Below are positions 34,863-44,897 of a stretch of 64,000 nucleotides of DNA, in pieces. The position numbers and the translations under genes were made by a program. The DNA comes from Xiphydria camelus (taxonomy: Eukaryota; Arthropoda; Insecta; Hymenoptera; Xiphydriidae): the NCBI GenBank assembly GCA_963678675.1, contig OY783191.1, forward strand, positions 10,417,995-10,481,994, written 5' to 3'. How positions within the stretch are numbered: position 1 is the stretch's first letter; every line of letters starts with the position of its first letter. The notes under the pieces are model-generated. The model was not told where the DNA came from. It saw nothing but the letters and a program-made list of their open reading frames with translations, and did no database searches.

Positions 34863-36273
34863 TAGAATATAAGAGTAATTTGTATCTACCAACTATGTAT
34901 GTATCAGCATAGATTTAAGATTGAATGATAATGATTATTTTGTCTGATTAAGGTTTTCTTTTGGGGTTTTTCCTTAATCCGTAGCAACAAATGTTGGACC
35001 ATTCTTATGTTCCCCAAAAGCAAATTATAATAGATAAGACAACTTCTACATTAATTTAATCGATTACTCCTTGAGTGAGAGTATTGAAATAAGCAAAAAC
35101 TGCTCGATGTTAGATATTTATAATCCTAAGTTTAAGACTATGATTTATTACCGCAAAGGAACGGTAAGAGAGAGGATACAGATTTATAACTCTACTCTTG
35201 CTAAAAAGTGTTCAATACTTTACAACCTAGACAAACCCGGCGAGCCTAGCGGCCCAGATGAGCGTTTTCTACGGTAAATCTACTCGTTGCGAGCATAGTT
35301 TGGACATTGTGGCGGGGGTGTCTGGCAGCTGACGTCACGCAACGTAGCCTCGTGTCGAGGTACCATTTACTAGCCTCGCGTCAATCCATGATTTTAAAAT
35401 ATTTATAGCACAATTATATAACTCTTAATATTTTGCGCTACAACTTCGGTTAACGTTTTTGTGACCCAAACTCTATCGATTGCATTGTCTCCGTAATTTT
35501 CACGCGTCGATCTGTAATAGATGTTGATAATTAGCTATTTTAATGTTAACTACCTATAAGATTTATGGCACACGTGGCAGGTGAGCATCTAGCATTCAGA
35601 AAGGGGTACCTACTAATAATGAAAATTATAGTCATACTTAACCTGGCAGCTTTAACGCTTCTTATTTCAGCGCTAACAAAGTCTGACTGGCCTGCTATAA
35701 AACTGGACAACATAAATGAGTCAATTTTTGGCAAATTATCGGACTGCCCCTGAACAAAACCAGGTTCCACCATTTTTGCCTTGTACGAGTAGCAATATCT
35801 AATGCATTTGAAAGTAAAATATACACTGCAAACACTTTCACGACCGACATACGCAGTCTACGCAATAGACACTACGGCTGCCGCGGACGATCCGTGACGT
35901 CATCCAGCCGACTAGCCACTCACGAAGCGTTTTCGATCACGTGACAAAGTAGGCGTTCCGCTGCGAAACAAACTTACAAATATTTCTCTTGTTGCCCGTT
36001 TTTTTGGGAAAAAATTATCTGATATCATCTTAAGAAGGCTACTACATCGCCTTAAGCAGAAATTCCAAATGATTTAAAATTCATGTCATTTCTCCATTTA
36101 TTGAGTTTCTTTTTCACTAGTTGATCCTTTTTATCCCATTCACAATGGTTTGAATTATATCGACTCAAATATGTCCGGCTATTAGGACGCGTCCTGTTAT
36201 TGGGACAGTTACCTTACTTTGCAAAGACGCGTACGCGTCACCCGACATACTTTCTCATCTGCTAGGTAACAAT

Positions 36274-37047
36274 GGCTCCTCTACACGTTGGCCAATGCGT
36301 TCGCCAATGAGCTGGCCAGCGTGCTGGCTAACGCACTGGCAAGGACATGGAATTCAGTTTGTTTCGACGCAGGCCAATATTAACAACTTCACTGCAACAA
36401 TTTAAAGTCGCAAAATTAACAAATAAATAATATATTTGTCACTTTAATTGTTGACAAACTCTTAATCCGTATCGTACAAATATAAATAATTTTGTTACTA
36501 AATTCTCTTAATAGACCTATAAAGTAGTCCTATACTTTTTGCGGAGTTTACATAGATCGCATACATCTTCAACATATCAGTGTTAAATTGAGTATAGAAA
36601 TTTTGCATTCTAAAACACTGACTTGATCCTGCTACTACTGAAAATAGAATTATGTAGTCTCTCAGAAGTGTTAAAATCAGTGCCATTTAAATATGGACAT
36701 GAACACTTCTTTTAAATCGAAGGTACTGCTAGTGCAATGGAAATTAGCAGTGTGTTCAGTGTCAAAATAAATATAAAAATTTCGTCTCGGGTGCGACAGC
36801 TATTCACATACTAGGCCAATGCAGCCAACGTGTGGACGCGGCTACCAACCTCCGCCAGCTTCAAGGCCAACCCCTTTGATGTGTCTTCAAAAACCGACAC
36901 CATGACGGATCGGTTGCCAACGCTTGGCCCAGCTCTGCCAACGCTGGTACAATGCCGCCAATATTACCAATAGTCCCCTCTACACGTTGGCCAATGCACA
37001 TTGGCCAGCGTGCTTGCCAACGCATTGGCCAATACGTGTAGAGGGGC
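36274..37047. mobile_element. Element with GCGTTGGCCA subterminal repeats
   Basis: The left GGCTCCTCTACACGTTGGCC and right GGCCAATACGTGTAGAGGGG are inverted. Close to both ends the motif CGTTGGCCAATGCG and variants (CAGCGTGCTGGC, CAACGCACTGGC) are repeated. The interior piece CACTGCAACAATTTAAAG and the later GTGTCAAAATAAATATAAAA also occur, slightly changed, in 39092-40108, so the two are relatives with different termini. No clear target duplication. Inserted in the right arm of the 33774-37285 foldback. Confidence 0.7.
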
Positions 37048-37325
37048 TTCTTCTCCCGCGACGATTGACGTCTGCCGGCGATCGATAGAGCTAATCATAC
37101 GGCGTTCTTGGGCTTCCGACCAATAGCGTACATCCTAGAGTCTACAAACCCCTACATACCATATTGTCCCATATCAATATCAGACGATAAAAATGGGTAT
37201 ATTTTATAAATACATATTGTAATTCACATGTCCCAGCGCAAGATGTTTACCATAGATATTGAATAATATCGCAAGTGATATAATGCGATATAGAACTTTA
37301 TAAGTACCGTATTAGTAGGTATCTT

Positions 37326-37799
37326 ATGTCATTAGGCGGAAATCCGAGGTTTTTTCAGACTGTGTTTAATTAAAAATCCGAGGATTTCAGCCGAATGACA
37401 TATACAGGGTCTTCATAAATGATTATAAACCACGTGACCTACACGCACTACGTGACCTGCGCGCTATCCAACCAACATTGCACAATTGGTACTAGTCCGA
37501 GCTCTCAACCAATAGCATATGCGCGTAGGTCACGTGGCTTGTCACGTGGTTTGTGATCATTTATGAAGACGCCGTACTATTTTTTCTCACGAATCCCCAT
37601 TTCTCACAACAAAACAAACAGAAGTATACACGACTCATTTCACGTTGCGTTTATCAGTTTGGAAAAATGACCCACTTCGGACTAAGCAATCTATTAACAG
37701 CCTGCATACTCCCGGTCGGTGTCACGCGGGAAAAACGCCATCTTACGGTCTAAAAATAGGCTGGAAAAGGCCTCGAAATGGGCATGAGTGAGGAAAAAA
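37326..37799. mobile_element. Interspersed repeat family R (copy 1), interrupted by a MITE
   Basis: The segment starts ATGTCATTAGGCGGAAATCC and ends GGCATGAGTGAGGAAAAA. It is nearly identical to 53573-53927. Its first part (37326-37402) is itself a short foldback: GGCGGAAATCCGAGG against ATCCGAGGATTTCAGCCG. It differs from the second copy by a MITE inserted at 37405-37574 and by a shorter foldback loop. It is non-coding. Confidence 0.8.
37405..37574. mobile_element. MITE, 170 bp, with empty site visible in a paralogous copy
   Basis: CAGGGTCTTCATAAATGAT at the left pairs with ATCATTTATGAAGACGCCG at the right. Inside are repeated CACGTGAC and GTCACGTGG motifs. It is flanked by TA (37403-37404, 37575-37576). 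The second copy of the host repeat reads ATATACTATTTT at the same place (about 53701) with a single TA, which proves the borders. It is Tc1/mariner-type by target. Confidence 0.9.
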
Positions 37800-39088
37800 C
37801 ATTTTAACGATACGTGTAAGGGAGCAATAGTATCTATAACATTTTTTAAAAATATTCCGGCAATACTGTAAACTTTTCTCTGGCAATGTTTTATAAATAT
37901 TTATGAAATATTTCGCGTCATGCGAGATACAACGCGCGGGCACTTTTTATTTATCGTCCACAGAGAGTCACACTACGCGCTCTCCGAGCCTCTCGCGGGT
38001 TCCAATATACGCACTCGGATATGTTCATGCAAATGCAAAAGACAAATTCTCATATAGGAAGGACACGCGTGGGAGTAACACTCATTCGCGATGTCCGCTT
38101 ATAAGCTCCTCCATTCGTCCTGCTCCCACGCGAACCGTCTTCTTTAGCCCGTTTTCGATGATCGCTGGAAATCGCATTCGCTTTGCAACCATTGGAGTCG
38201 CCAGAAAGAAGAAAGTTGAGACTATTGTGCGGCAAAAGAAGCGTTCTCGCATATAAGAATGCCTTTCCGAGAGATCGATCGAGTAGAGTCTGGCTCTTAC
38301 CATCTCGAGGTTACGATAACTTTGCAGCGAGATTTACCGTCTTTTTTCTCAGCCACTTGTACCTCTCGAATAGGGTCACGTGCGGGAAACCTCATGTACT
38401 GTCCGCGTTTGTATAGCTTTTACATTCGAAAGATTGGAATCGGTACACATTTGAATTTCATGCGCGGTTTTCCATTACTCGTGATATACCGAGTTATTCG
38501 AGTCTTACTTCACGTAACCTTATGTGCAAACGCGCGTACAAGAGCCGACACCAATTTATCCCCGCGGGGTACCAACCGCGAGCGCTCTTGTCGCGCTCGG
38601 GATAATAGTATTTTTTTCCGCTACTGAGAAATTGCAGCGCCGCAAGAGACACCGCACGGTCGGCTGTCCTTTTTTCTTCCGGATAATTACGCTTATAGGG
38701 ATACGTAAAATTGCAACTTCTTATCCCTTATCGGGACTGCAATCAGGCAAGTCTAGTTTCAGCCACTAGCTCTGCACACATAATGGGTACCTACTTCTAT
38801 AATAGTCACCCCCTAGCCATATTGGATCCACTCGACATCTGAAATCGATCCCATTAAACCATCGCCCTTTGGCTTTCTCGCGAATTCTTTTGATTGCAGT
38901 TTTAAAAATATGTCGGAAAAAATTATTCACTTAGTATTTTTTTATTTTTTATCCCGGGCATCATTTGAGCTAATAAATGACATTCACATGACGTCATCGT
39001 GTTCTATATCTATCTCTCTCGCACTCATTGCGTGGTATAAGTGCGTCTCCCTCTGCAACATTGTATTGCCAGTGAAAAGTCTAAACTG
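37800..39088. other. Unassigned, partly CpG-rich
   Basis: Several overlapping frames on both strands between 37903 and 38769 without recognisable domains. I see no repeat borders. It lies within the laminin intron. Confidence 0.4.
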
Positions 39089-39091
39089 TAA

Positions 39092-40108
39092 AGGCGCGTA
39101 TACATCTGCGAGCTGAGCGTGAGCTGAGCGGAGCCGAGCGGCTCGCGAGTCGCTCATGAGCCACTTGTTGAAATTAATGCTTCCCACTTGAGACTAACGC
39201 TTATTCGAAGGATCTCTGTTAAAAAACAGATACTGTGACTTGACCCCTCGTAATCCAGACCTGTAGACTAGGGCGACGTGTGAAAGAATACTTAAACCTA
39301 ACATCTTCAGATAATAATAAATAAGTTTATTGAAGAGATGACAAGGATTGATTTTTGTAATAACTTTCCTCAATATACCAACATGTATATACAAGATGTA
39401 ATAAGACTGCTAATTGGGATGGCCTTTACATTATTTATTTTATGACATTTGTGGAAAAAACCGGAGCTGTTGTATCTAAAATTATCAACTTCTGCTATAT
39501 ATATGCTGTCATTAACTAGCTTTCGAATGATAGCAAAGTATTCAAATCTACAGTGACAATTAGGTTGTTCACATCGACAATTACAATATTTGACGAAGCA
39601 CCAAATCGAACCCATTTTGGTAACTCCATCATCATAATAGTTGCAAGAAGTATAGGACTACTTCAAAGATCTGTTAAATAATGTTAAAAAAATTCAGTAA
39701 TTATTTTCATTCGTCTCATAAGGAAGAAAATTATTAAGGCACTGCAACAATTTGAAGTAGCAAAATTAGCATTGTCTTTAGTGTCAAATGAATATAAAAA
39801 TGTCGGCCTTTGCGTTCACCAGAAAAACCGACAGGAGACGAATCACCATGAGTGACTCGTGAGCCGCTCACAGTGAGCCACGGGAGGCGGATCGCAGTGA
39901 GCGGCTCACGAGTGGCTCAAAGCCGTTAGTTCAGCGCTCTAAACCACGTCCCAATCAAGCGAACGCGAGCCGCTCGGGTCGCAGATGTATCTGGCTGGTC
40001 GTTGGAAGTTCCTTGAAAGCATTCATTTAAATGGACGGCTCATGAGCAGCTCACGAGTGACTCGTGAGCCGCTCGGCTCACGCTCAGCTCGCAGATGTAT
40101 ACGCACCT
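39092..40108. mobile_element. PIF/Harbinger-like element with GAGCCGCTC subterminal repeats, TAA duplication
   Basis: The left AGGCGCGTATACATCTGCG and right CGCAGATGTATACGCACCT are inverted, with exact TAA on both sides (39089-39091, 40109-40111). Next to both ends stand many palindromic repeats (GAGCTGAGCGTGAGC, CGAGCGGCTCGCGAG, CACGAGTGACTCGTGAGCCG). The interior is AT-rich and non-coding, and shares pieces with 36274-37047. Confidence 0.84.
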
Positions 40109-40201
40109 TAAAGCTGCAGTAACTTTGTTAATATTGTTATTTTTCCCAACATTTTCTTTCCGATGTGATAAGTATGGGTATAAATGAAACCTCGAATATA
40201 A

Positions 40202-40783
40202 CCCTTCGTTGCTCACGTGGGGTGTAGGCTACACCCCGGCCTCCTTTTTTTGCATGCCACGCCTAGAGTTTTTTCTTTCGAGGTTGGCACTTTCAGTACC
40301 TTTCAGGAACATTTCATTAAAGAATTTGGCACCAAAAGCGCAGGACAGTACTGGTTCGTCTCTCCGACAGAACGCTGCAGAGTTAAATAGTGATTTTTAA
40401 CAATCTGTAATTAATTTAATATTTAATATTTTTCTATAAAACTTGTTTCAATTTGTTAATTTGTCCTTCGTTAATAAAACGAGAGTATAACTATACTCAG
40501 CCTATTATTTATACTATTTTTTTATAAAAATCGGCAGGGAGACCTGAGCGTCTGAAAACGGAGACCTCATGTACCAAGACTTCGAGTTTTGTTTTCAATT
40601 AGAAAATTACGAAATTTATTTTTTTTATGTTGAGATCATTAGGCAATATATGAAGCATTAAAATAAAAAAAAGTATTAAAAAATTTCAATTTTTCACTAA
40701 GGAAACGTTAATTTTTAACTGGGGTGTAGAGTACACCCCAGGTGAACTTTCATGTTTCAAAAACCCGCGTGAGTAACGAAGGG
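40202..40783. mobile_element. piggyBac-like MITE, CCCTTCGTTGC ends, ATAA duplication
   Basis: The left CCCTTCGTTGCTCACGTGGG and right CCCGCGTGAGTAACGAAGGG are inverted, with ATAA on both sides (40198-40201, 40784-40787). Inside each end is a palindrome: GGGGTGTAGGCTACACCCC at the left and GGGGTGTAGAGTACACCCC at the right. A CCC start and a four-base A/T target suggest the piggyBac group, though the canonical target is TTAA. It is non-coding. Confidence 0.7.
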
Positions 40784-41086
40784 ATAAACATGCACTCTTT
40801 TTTATGCATCCAAATTTTTAGCGTTCGGTATGATATTTTATGATTGGCCCTAAGTTTAAATATTTCCATAGTTTTCGATATCTACACTGAAAAAAATTTT
40901 CAGGGAATTGAGCAATAATTCTAGCTGAACCAACCAGAATTTCTAGCCACCGTGGCCACAGCCAGAAGTTTTCTTAAGACAGCCGGACGAGTATGGCTAA
41001 GCTAATATGTTTAAAGTAACAATATCGTGATGTTTGTGTCAAGCTGCGCTGTACTGTTGAGCCAGTTATTTATTCTGATTGATTCA

Positions 41087-41269
41087 GACGTGCAGTATGC
41101 CTACGTAAGCTGTACCGTATCGCTAAATTGCACGAAAATTCTGGTTCATCTAGACAAGCAGTATAGCTGTGTCAGCTATACCGTATTGCTAAATTGCGCG
41201 GGAATTTTGGTTCGTTTAGACAAGCAGTATAGCTGTGTCAGCTATACCGTATTGCTAAATTACAAGTAG
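41087..41269 (+). repeat. Three tandem copies of a 66-bp unit
   Basis: Units start at 41087, 41153 and 41219 (GACAAGCAGTATAGCTGTG in the last two). The 66-bp period is a multiple of three, so a frame through it reads the repeated peptide DKQYSCVSYTVLLN. Each unit holds the inverted pair GTATAGCTG and CAGCTATAC. It is probably not a gene. Confidence 0.8.
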
Positions 41270-41365
41270 GATTTTGCAAAAAGGGGGCGCGCACGCCTAT
41301 GCTGCCGCCTGCCACCCGCCTACCGGGGTGTCGGTTTTTTTTCAAACCCTACCGGGATTCGAATA

Positions 41366-41573
41366 TTTTTTTTTTTTTTTTTTTTTTTATAGAAGGGGAA
41401 ATGCATTTACGCACCATCCCCAGGTTTGGCTAGAACCCGGAGGTGTGTGGGGCTCGGGTGATCCCGCGACGAGAAGGTGCAATGTCGCGGGGCCCACACC
41501 GGGATTTGAACCTGCGTTCTTTAGATGAGATGCTTCGAGACTGTCGCATTCTACCAATTGCGCCACCGACTCT
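41366..41573 (-). mobile_element. tRNA-derived SINE with poly(A) tail
   Basis: Read on the minus strand, the head starts GAGTCGGTGGCGCAATTGG and carries an A box (TGGCGCAATTGG, 41565-41554) and a B box (GGTTCAAATCC, 41512-41502). These are the internal RNA polymerase III promoter boxes of a tRNA. A body of about 100 bp ends in 23 A (plus-strand T run 41366-41388). The tRNA part cannot fold as an intact cloverleaf and is not a tRNA gene. Just beyond the tail a second B-box-like piece (ATTCGAATCCCGG, minus) suggests insertion next to an older copy. Confidence 0.75.
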
Positions 41574-41693
41574 TCAAGTGGTCTTAGCTAAAACCGGCCT
41601 TTTTTATACAATACAACGCTGAGATATCTCGGCAAAAATATTTAAATAAATATTTAATTTGCTATCGGGGTACCGACTCGACTTCTACCGGTA

Positions 41694-42039
41694 TTTCGTA
41701 TGCCTCGAGCAGAACCGCATACCTAGTTGCAGGGACCTCTTCAGCCGGGCTTGGTCGGTATTCGAGCCACTTTTACCGGTAGAAGTCGAGTCGGGAGTTA
41801 GAGTTGGTGTCAATTCGGGAGATCGAAGCGTCTAATCTCGAAATCGTAAATTTGTGAATAACGGAAATTACTCACCATAATTCACAAATTCACGATTTCG
41901 AAGTTAGACGCTTCGATCTCCCGAATTGACACCAACTCTAACTACCGACTCGACTTCTACCGGTAAAAATTGCTCGAATACCGACCAAGCCCGGCCGAAG
42001 GGGTCCCTGCAACTGTGTGGAACTGCGCGAGGCATCCAG
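41694..42039. mobile_element. CCGTATGT-family hairpin (copy E, diverged ends)
   Basis: The left CGTATGCCTCGAGCAG and right CTGCGCGAGGCATCCAG are inverted, with TA outside. Arms continue with GTTGCAGGGACC, GCCGGGCTTGGTCGGTATTC and ACCGGTAGAAGTCGAGTCGG. The family core GTCAATTCGGGAGATCGAAG then CTCGAAATCGTAAATTTG is present on both arms, closing at about 41870. It is non-coding. Confidence 0.8.
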
Positions 42040-42740
42040 TATAGTCCACCCAGCCATACCGTTCAGTCACACTACACATAAGTTTACAGTTGGTGTAAAC
42101 ATACGTTTTATAGTCCAGCTAACTATACCTATATACCTATATTACGTATAATCATACAGTTGGGGTAAGAATACGTCAATCTGCTTAGGATAACCTTTCT
42201 AGTATATTAAGTAATCAGATGCCATATTGCTGCATCAAACATATCTGTTAGCAATACTTGGACTGCTAACATAGCAATGCTATATCTCAAACACAACTAA
42301 TAGAATTACTGTAATAAAAATATTTTTAGGGGGGAATGGCTAGAAAGTCTCAGCCAGAAATGTATTGCTGTTAAAACTAAAGATTTTTTTCAGTGTAGAT
42401 GCTTTTTCCAGCATTTTATGCCACGCAGACTCTCCGATGCCGTACTTATAAGTCTTTAATTTATTCATTTCATTATTTTCGATGTCCCGCTCAACCTTAA
42501 CGAATATTTCCTCGTATCCAGATTATCCGCCCGAAAGTTTTCGCGTCGACCGATGTGGCCCATTTATTCACCCTGCACGGTTTCAATGTACGCATGTGCG
42601 CGCGGCTGAAGATTTTTTCTCCCCGAAGAGAACGAAGGTGAACAGTCCTCCACCAGACGAGTAACGCTGTGCGAGCAGCGCTGCTCGATCGTTCGCCTTT
42701 TTTTCGGCCAATCGCGCGTACACAGTCGCGTAAAAATGCC

Positions 42741-42744
42741 AACC

Positions 42745-42821
<77 letters not shown>

Positions 42822-42822
42822 C
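42741..42822. repeat. (CT)n microsatellite
   Basis: About 80 bp of CT repeats with three TTT interruptions. Open frames through it read as Ser-Leu or Arg-Glu repeats and are not genes. Confidence 0.94.
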
Positions 42823-43437
42823 TTAGGACGCGTACGTGAGATCCCTTATAAGGTCGCGCCGCCTTACATGGCCGGAATGTCGGGACCGCCGTTTTTGTCA
42901 TCGATAACGCCCCCCTTCCCCTTCCTTTCTCCCGTTATTCAAGACTCTTACCCTCTTTCTCGCGTGCTCGACGCCCGCGGGACCCTCTCGACGCGTGTGG
43001 GGACGCGACCTTTAATTACCAACCCGCTTCTGAGAAATCGGACAATTACCCGGACAACGCGCGTGTCTCCGGTTATACGCACACGCGCATCGCGTGTCGC
43101 GGTTCCCCTGGCGTTCTGCCCACCTACTATGTCTCTACTCGAGTCACGCGGGACACCGCGAACTTGCACACCGTCCCCGCGCAGGGCGTGGCCAAGAGAA
43201 GCCGCACCGAAATGCGCGGAATCGCGTGCCGTATTAGGAGCGAGGAGCAATCCTTTTGCGGTACACACTTGGTGGACGGAGAGCGCGAGCGCGCGCGCGC
43301 GAAAGCATACATGCGCTCGCCTATAATTATTTACTTTCCGCACTGTCCACCGCGGCGCGCGGCCTATCTGTCCGCGTCAACCGCGCGCGTTCTCCCCACT
43401 CTAGCCCTCTTTTTTATTAGCTCTTTTCGCTGTGCAG

Positions 43438-43668
43438 ATCCACACGCATCTCGTCCAATTCCGACCCGGAGCGCTAAACCATAGCGCCGAACTGGAGGAG
43501 TTCACTCTGGCGCGCTACGTACGATTGCGTCTGCAGAGTCTACGCCGCGGCGGAGAGGTCATCGCTGACAAGAGAAGAGCCTTCTACTCCATCAAGGAGA
43601 TTAATATCGGCGGGCATTGTGTCTGCTCGGCACACGCTTCACGTTGTCGCTATAGCGTGCGTCACAAA
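43438..43668 (+). CDS. wb: Laminin subunit alpha (probable wing blister): end of LN domain and start of first LE module
   Basis: A 77-codon phase-0 exon with acceptor TTCGCTGTGCAG (to 43437) and donor GTGAGT (from 43669). It continues directly from 27082-27324: after PMENGE comes IHTHLVQFRPGALNHSAELE, then EFTLARYVRLRLQSL, a short variable loop RRGGEVIADKRR, and AFYSIKEINIGGHCVCSAHA with SRCRYS. FT-ARY-R-RLQ, YSIK-I-IGG and the C-C-HA-C pattern are the conserved C-terminus of LN and the first cysteines of LE repeat 1. The loop between LQSL and AFYSIKE is about a dozen residues shorter than I remember for vertebrate LAMA1/2. The GC content is much higher than in the surrounding intron. The next exon, expected to supply the rest of LE1, is not recognised in the window. 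Confidence 0.9.
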
Positions 43669-44247
43669 GTGAGTATATATGTAGATATGTATACATGAAA
43701 GCATCCCTGTGTCATTTCAGGATTGGTGCGACATTCGAGATTCGAATGTATAACAGGTCGATGCCTTCTTTGGATAGCTCTGTGAGGTTTGAAGAAATTA
43801 GAATTGGTAGATGGCATGGTTTCGTAGATACGTCGAACTGTCGTTACCGATTCGAGTTTGCAATATTAATTTTCCGTTTTCCTGAATTGATACGAATCTG
43901 AATGCGCTCAGCTACGAGTTTTGACGCAAGGATGGTTTGTATCACAGAATACACCCACCCGCGTGTTCACAGATTGGTCATGAGACTGTGCGTGGGCTCT
44001 TTTGACTGTGCGAATCAATAGCTGACCGATAGAGTCCTCTCGCTAACGCCCCGCTATACTTGACGCTACATGATTTGGTACATCTGGGGAAAGCAGGAGA
44101 ATTCGGCCGGCCTGCTATTGGTGTTTGTTCGTATACAAAGTCCACTCCCAATTTCAGAGCTGATTGTGAGTCGCGAAGAACCGATATTTAAGGTATATTT
44201 CTACTTATTATATTAATCACATCGTAGTCGTGTACCAAGCCACTATA

Positions 44248-44897
44248 CCGGGTGTTCTCAAACCTCTGACCCAGAGGAAAACCCTATGTTCATTAAAAAA
44301 TTACGGGCATAATGCAATTGATTTTACTGAAATTCGTTAAGAATTTTCGGAGAAATTAATTATTAAAAAGTAATTCATATTTGGAATTTATTCGGCATTG
44401 ATGACGTCATACCAAGGCTCATAAAGATAATGTTTATAATAACTATAGCAATTGAGGGGTCCAAAGCCAGAGAACCAGGTATATCCATTTTAAATAATTT
44501 TACATGGAAGCAGAATATCTCCTGGAGATATCTGCTTCTTGCACTAACATATCCAGGTATGTGCAATAATAACGTTTACTTTAACCTATCAACAAGGGAG
44601 ATACCTGATTCTTTTATAGTTTGTAAAGCGAATTTTTGTACACACATTCCGCTAAAAATATGCATTTTCACAAAGAGTGGAGACACCTGGCTCTAGCTTT
44701 GGACCCCTCAATTGTGATCTTCATGAGCCTTGATATGACATCATCAATGCCGAATAAATTAAAAATATCAATTACTTTTTAATAATTAATTTCTCTGTAA
44801 ACCCTTAACGGATTTCAAAAAAATCAGTTGCATTAAGTCCGTAATTTTTTAATGAACGTAGGATTTTTCTCTAGGTCAGAAGTTTGAGAACATCCCG
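44248..44897. mobile_element. Foldback element, TA|CCGGGTGTTCTCAAAC ends
   Basis: The left CCGGGTGTTCTCAAACCTCT pairs with the right GTTTGAGAACATCCCG, flanked by TATA. Arms of about 230 bp pair through AATTGAGGGGTCCAAAGC against TTGGACCCCTCAATT. A smaller inverted pair inside is CAGAATATCTCCTGG with GGAGATATCTGCTTC. It is Tc1/mariner-like by ends and target. Confidence 0.82.

Larger units (their letters stand above)
33774..37285. mobile_element. 3.5-kb foldback element with nested insertions
   Basis: The left arm starts CATTATACCGCTTGCGATAT and the right arm ends ATATCGCAAGTGATATAATG. Pairing continues through CCCCTACATACC, CGATCGATAGAGC, CACCTAGCGGACGAGAAAGT, ATGGAGAAATGACATGAATT and GACGTCACGGATCGTCC (partner near 35890). 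The right arm is split by 36274-37047 and the core by 34670-34862. In the core near 34490-34620, TLLLCRTKVQKYFGNC and, in another frame, LYFAIPRNKDIRRE loosely resemble a THAP finger, but this is weak. Confidence 0.7.
40885..42395. mobile_element. TA|CACTGAAAAAAA element hosting a SINE and a hairpin MITE
   Basis: The left end CACTGAAAAAAATTTTC and right end TTTTTTTCAGTG are inverted, with TA on both sides. Further in, ATTTCTAGCCA (left) and TGGCTAGAAAG (right) pair. Inside are a 66-bp tandem repeat (41087-41269), a SINE (41366-41573) and a CCGTATGT-type hairpin (41694-42039). Short TATAGTTxxAGCTAACTATA-like pieces occur at 42100-42130. Confidence 0.68.
27325..43437 (+). other. Laminin alpha intron, 16.1 kb
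   Basis: Phase-0 intron with a GTAAGG donor and a TTCGCTGTGCAG acceptor, inferred from the in-frame joining of two adjacent LN segments. It is filled by at least fourteen mobile elements, listed separately. 27325-28870, 32450-33100 and 37800-39088 hold no recognised element or gene. A (GA)n tract lies at about 33101-33135. An imperfect inverted pair (ATTACTATGTTGAAATA at about 33152, TATTTCAACATAGTAAT at about 33676) suggests one more eroded element. Confidence 0.8.

Noticed and set aside
41490..41573. A tRNA gene on the minus strand
   Set aside because: A and B boxes are present, but no cloverleaf or anticodon stem can be formed and a body with poly(A) follows, so it is a SINE head.
42497..43343. 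Long overlapping frames on both strands (up to 196 residues)
   Set aside because: They pass through a (CT)n tract and CpG-rich intron DNA just before a laminin acceptor; no domain and no consistent strand.
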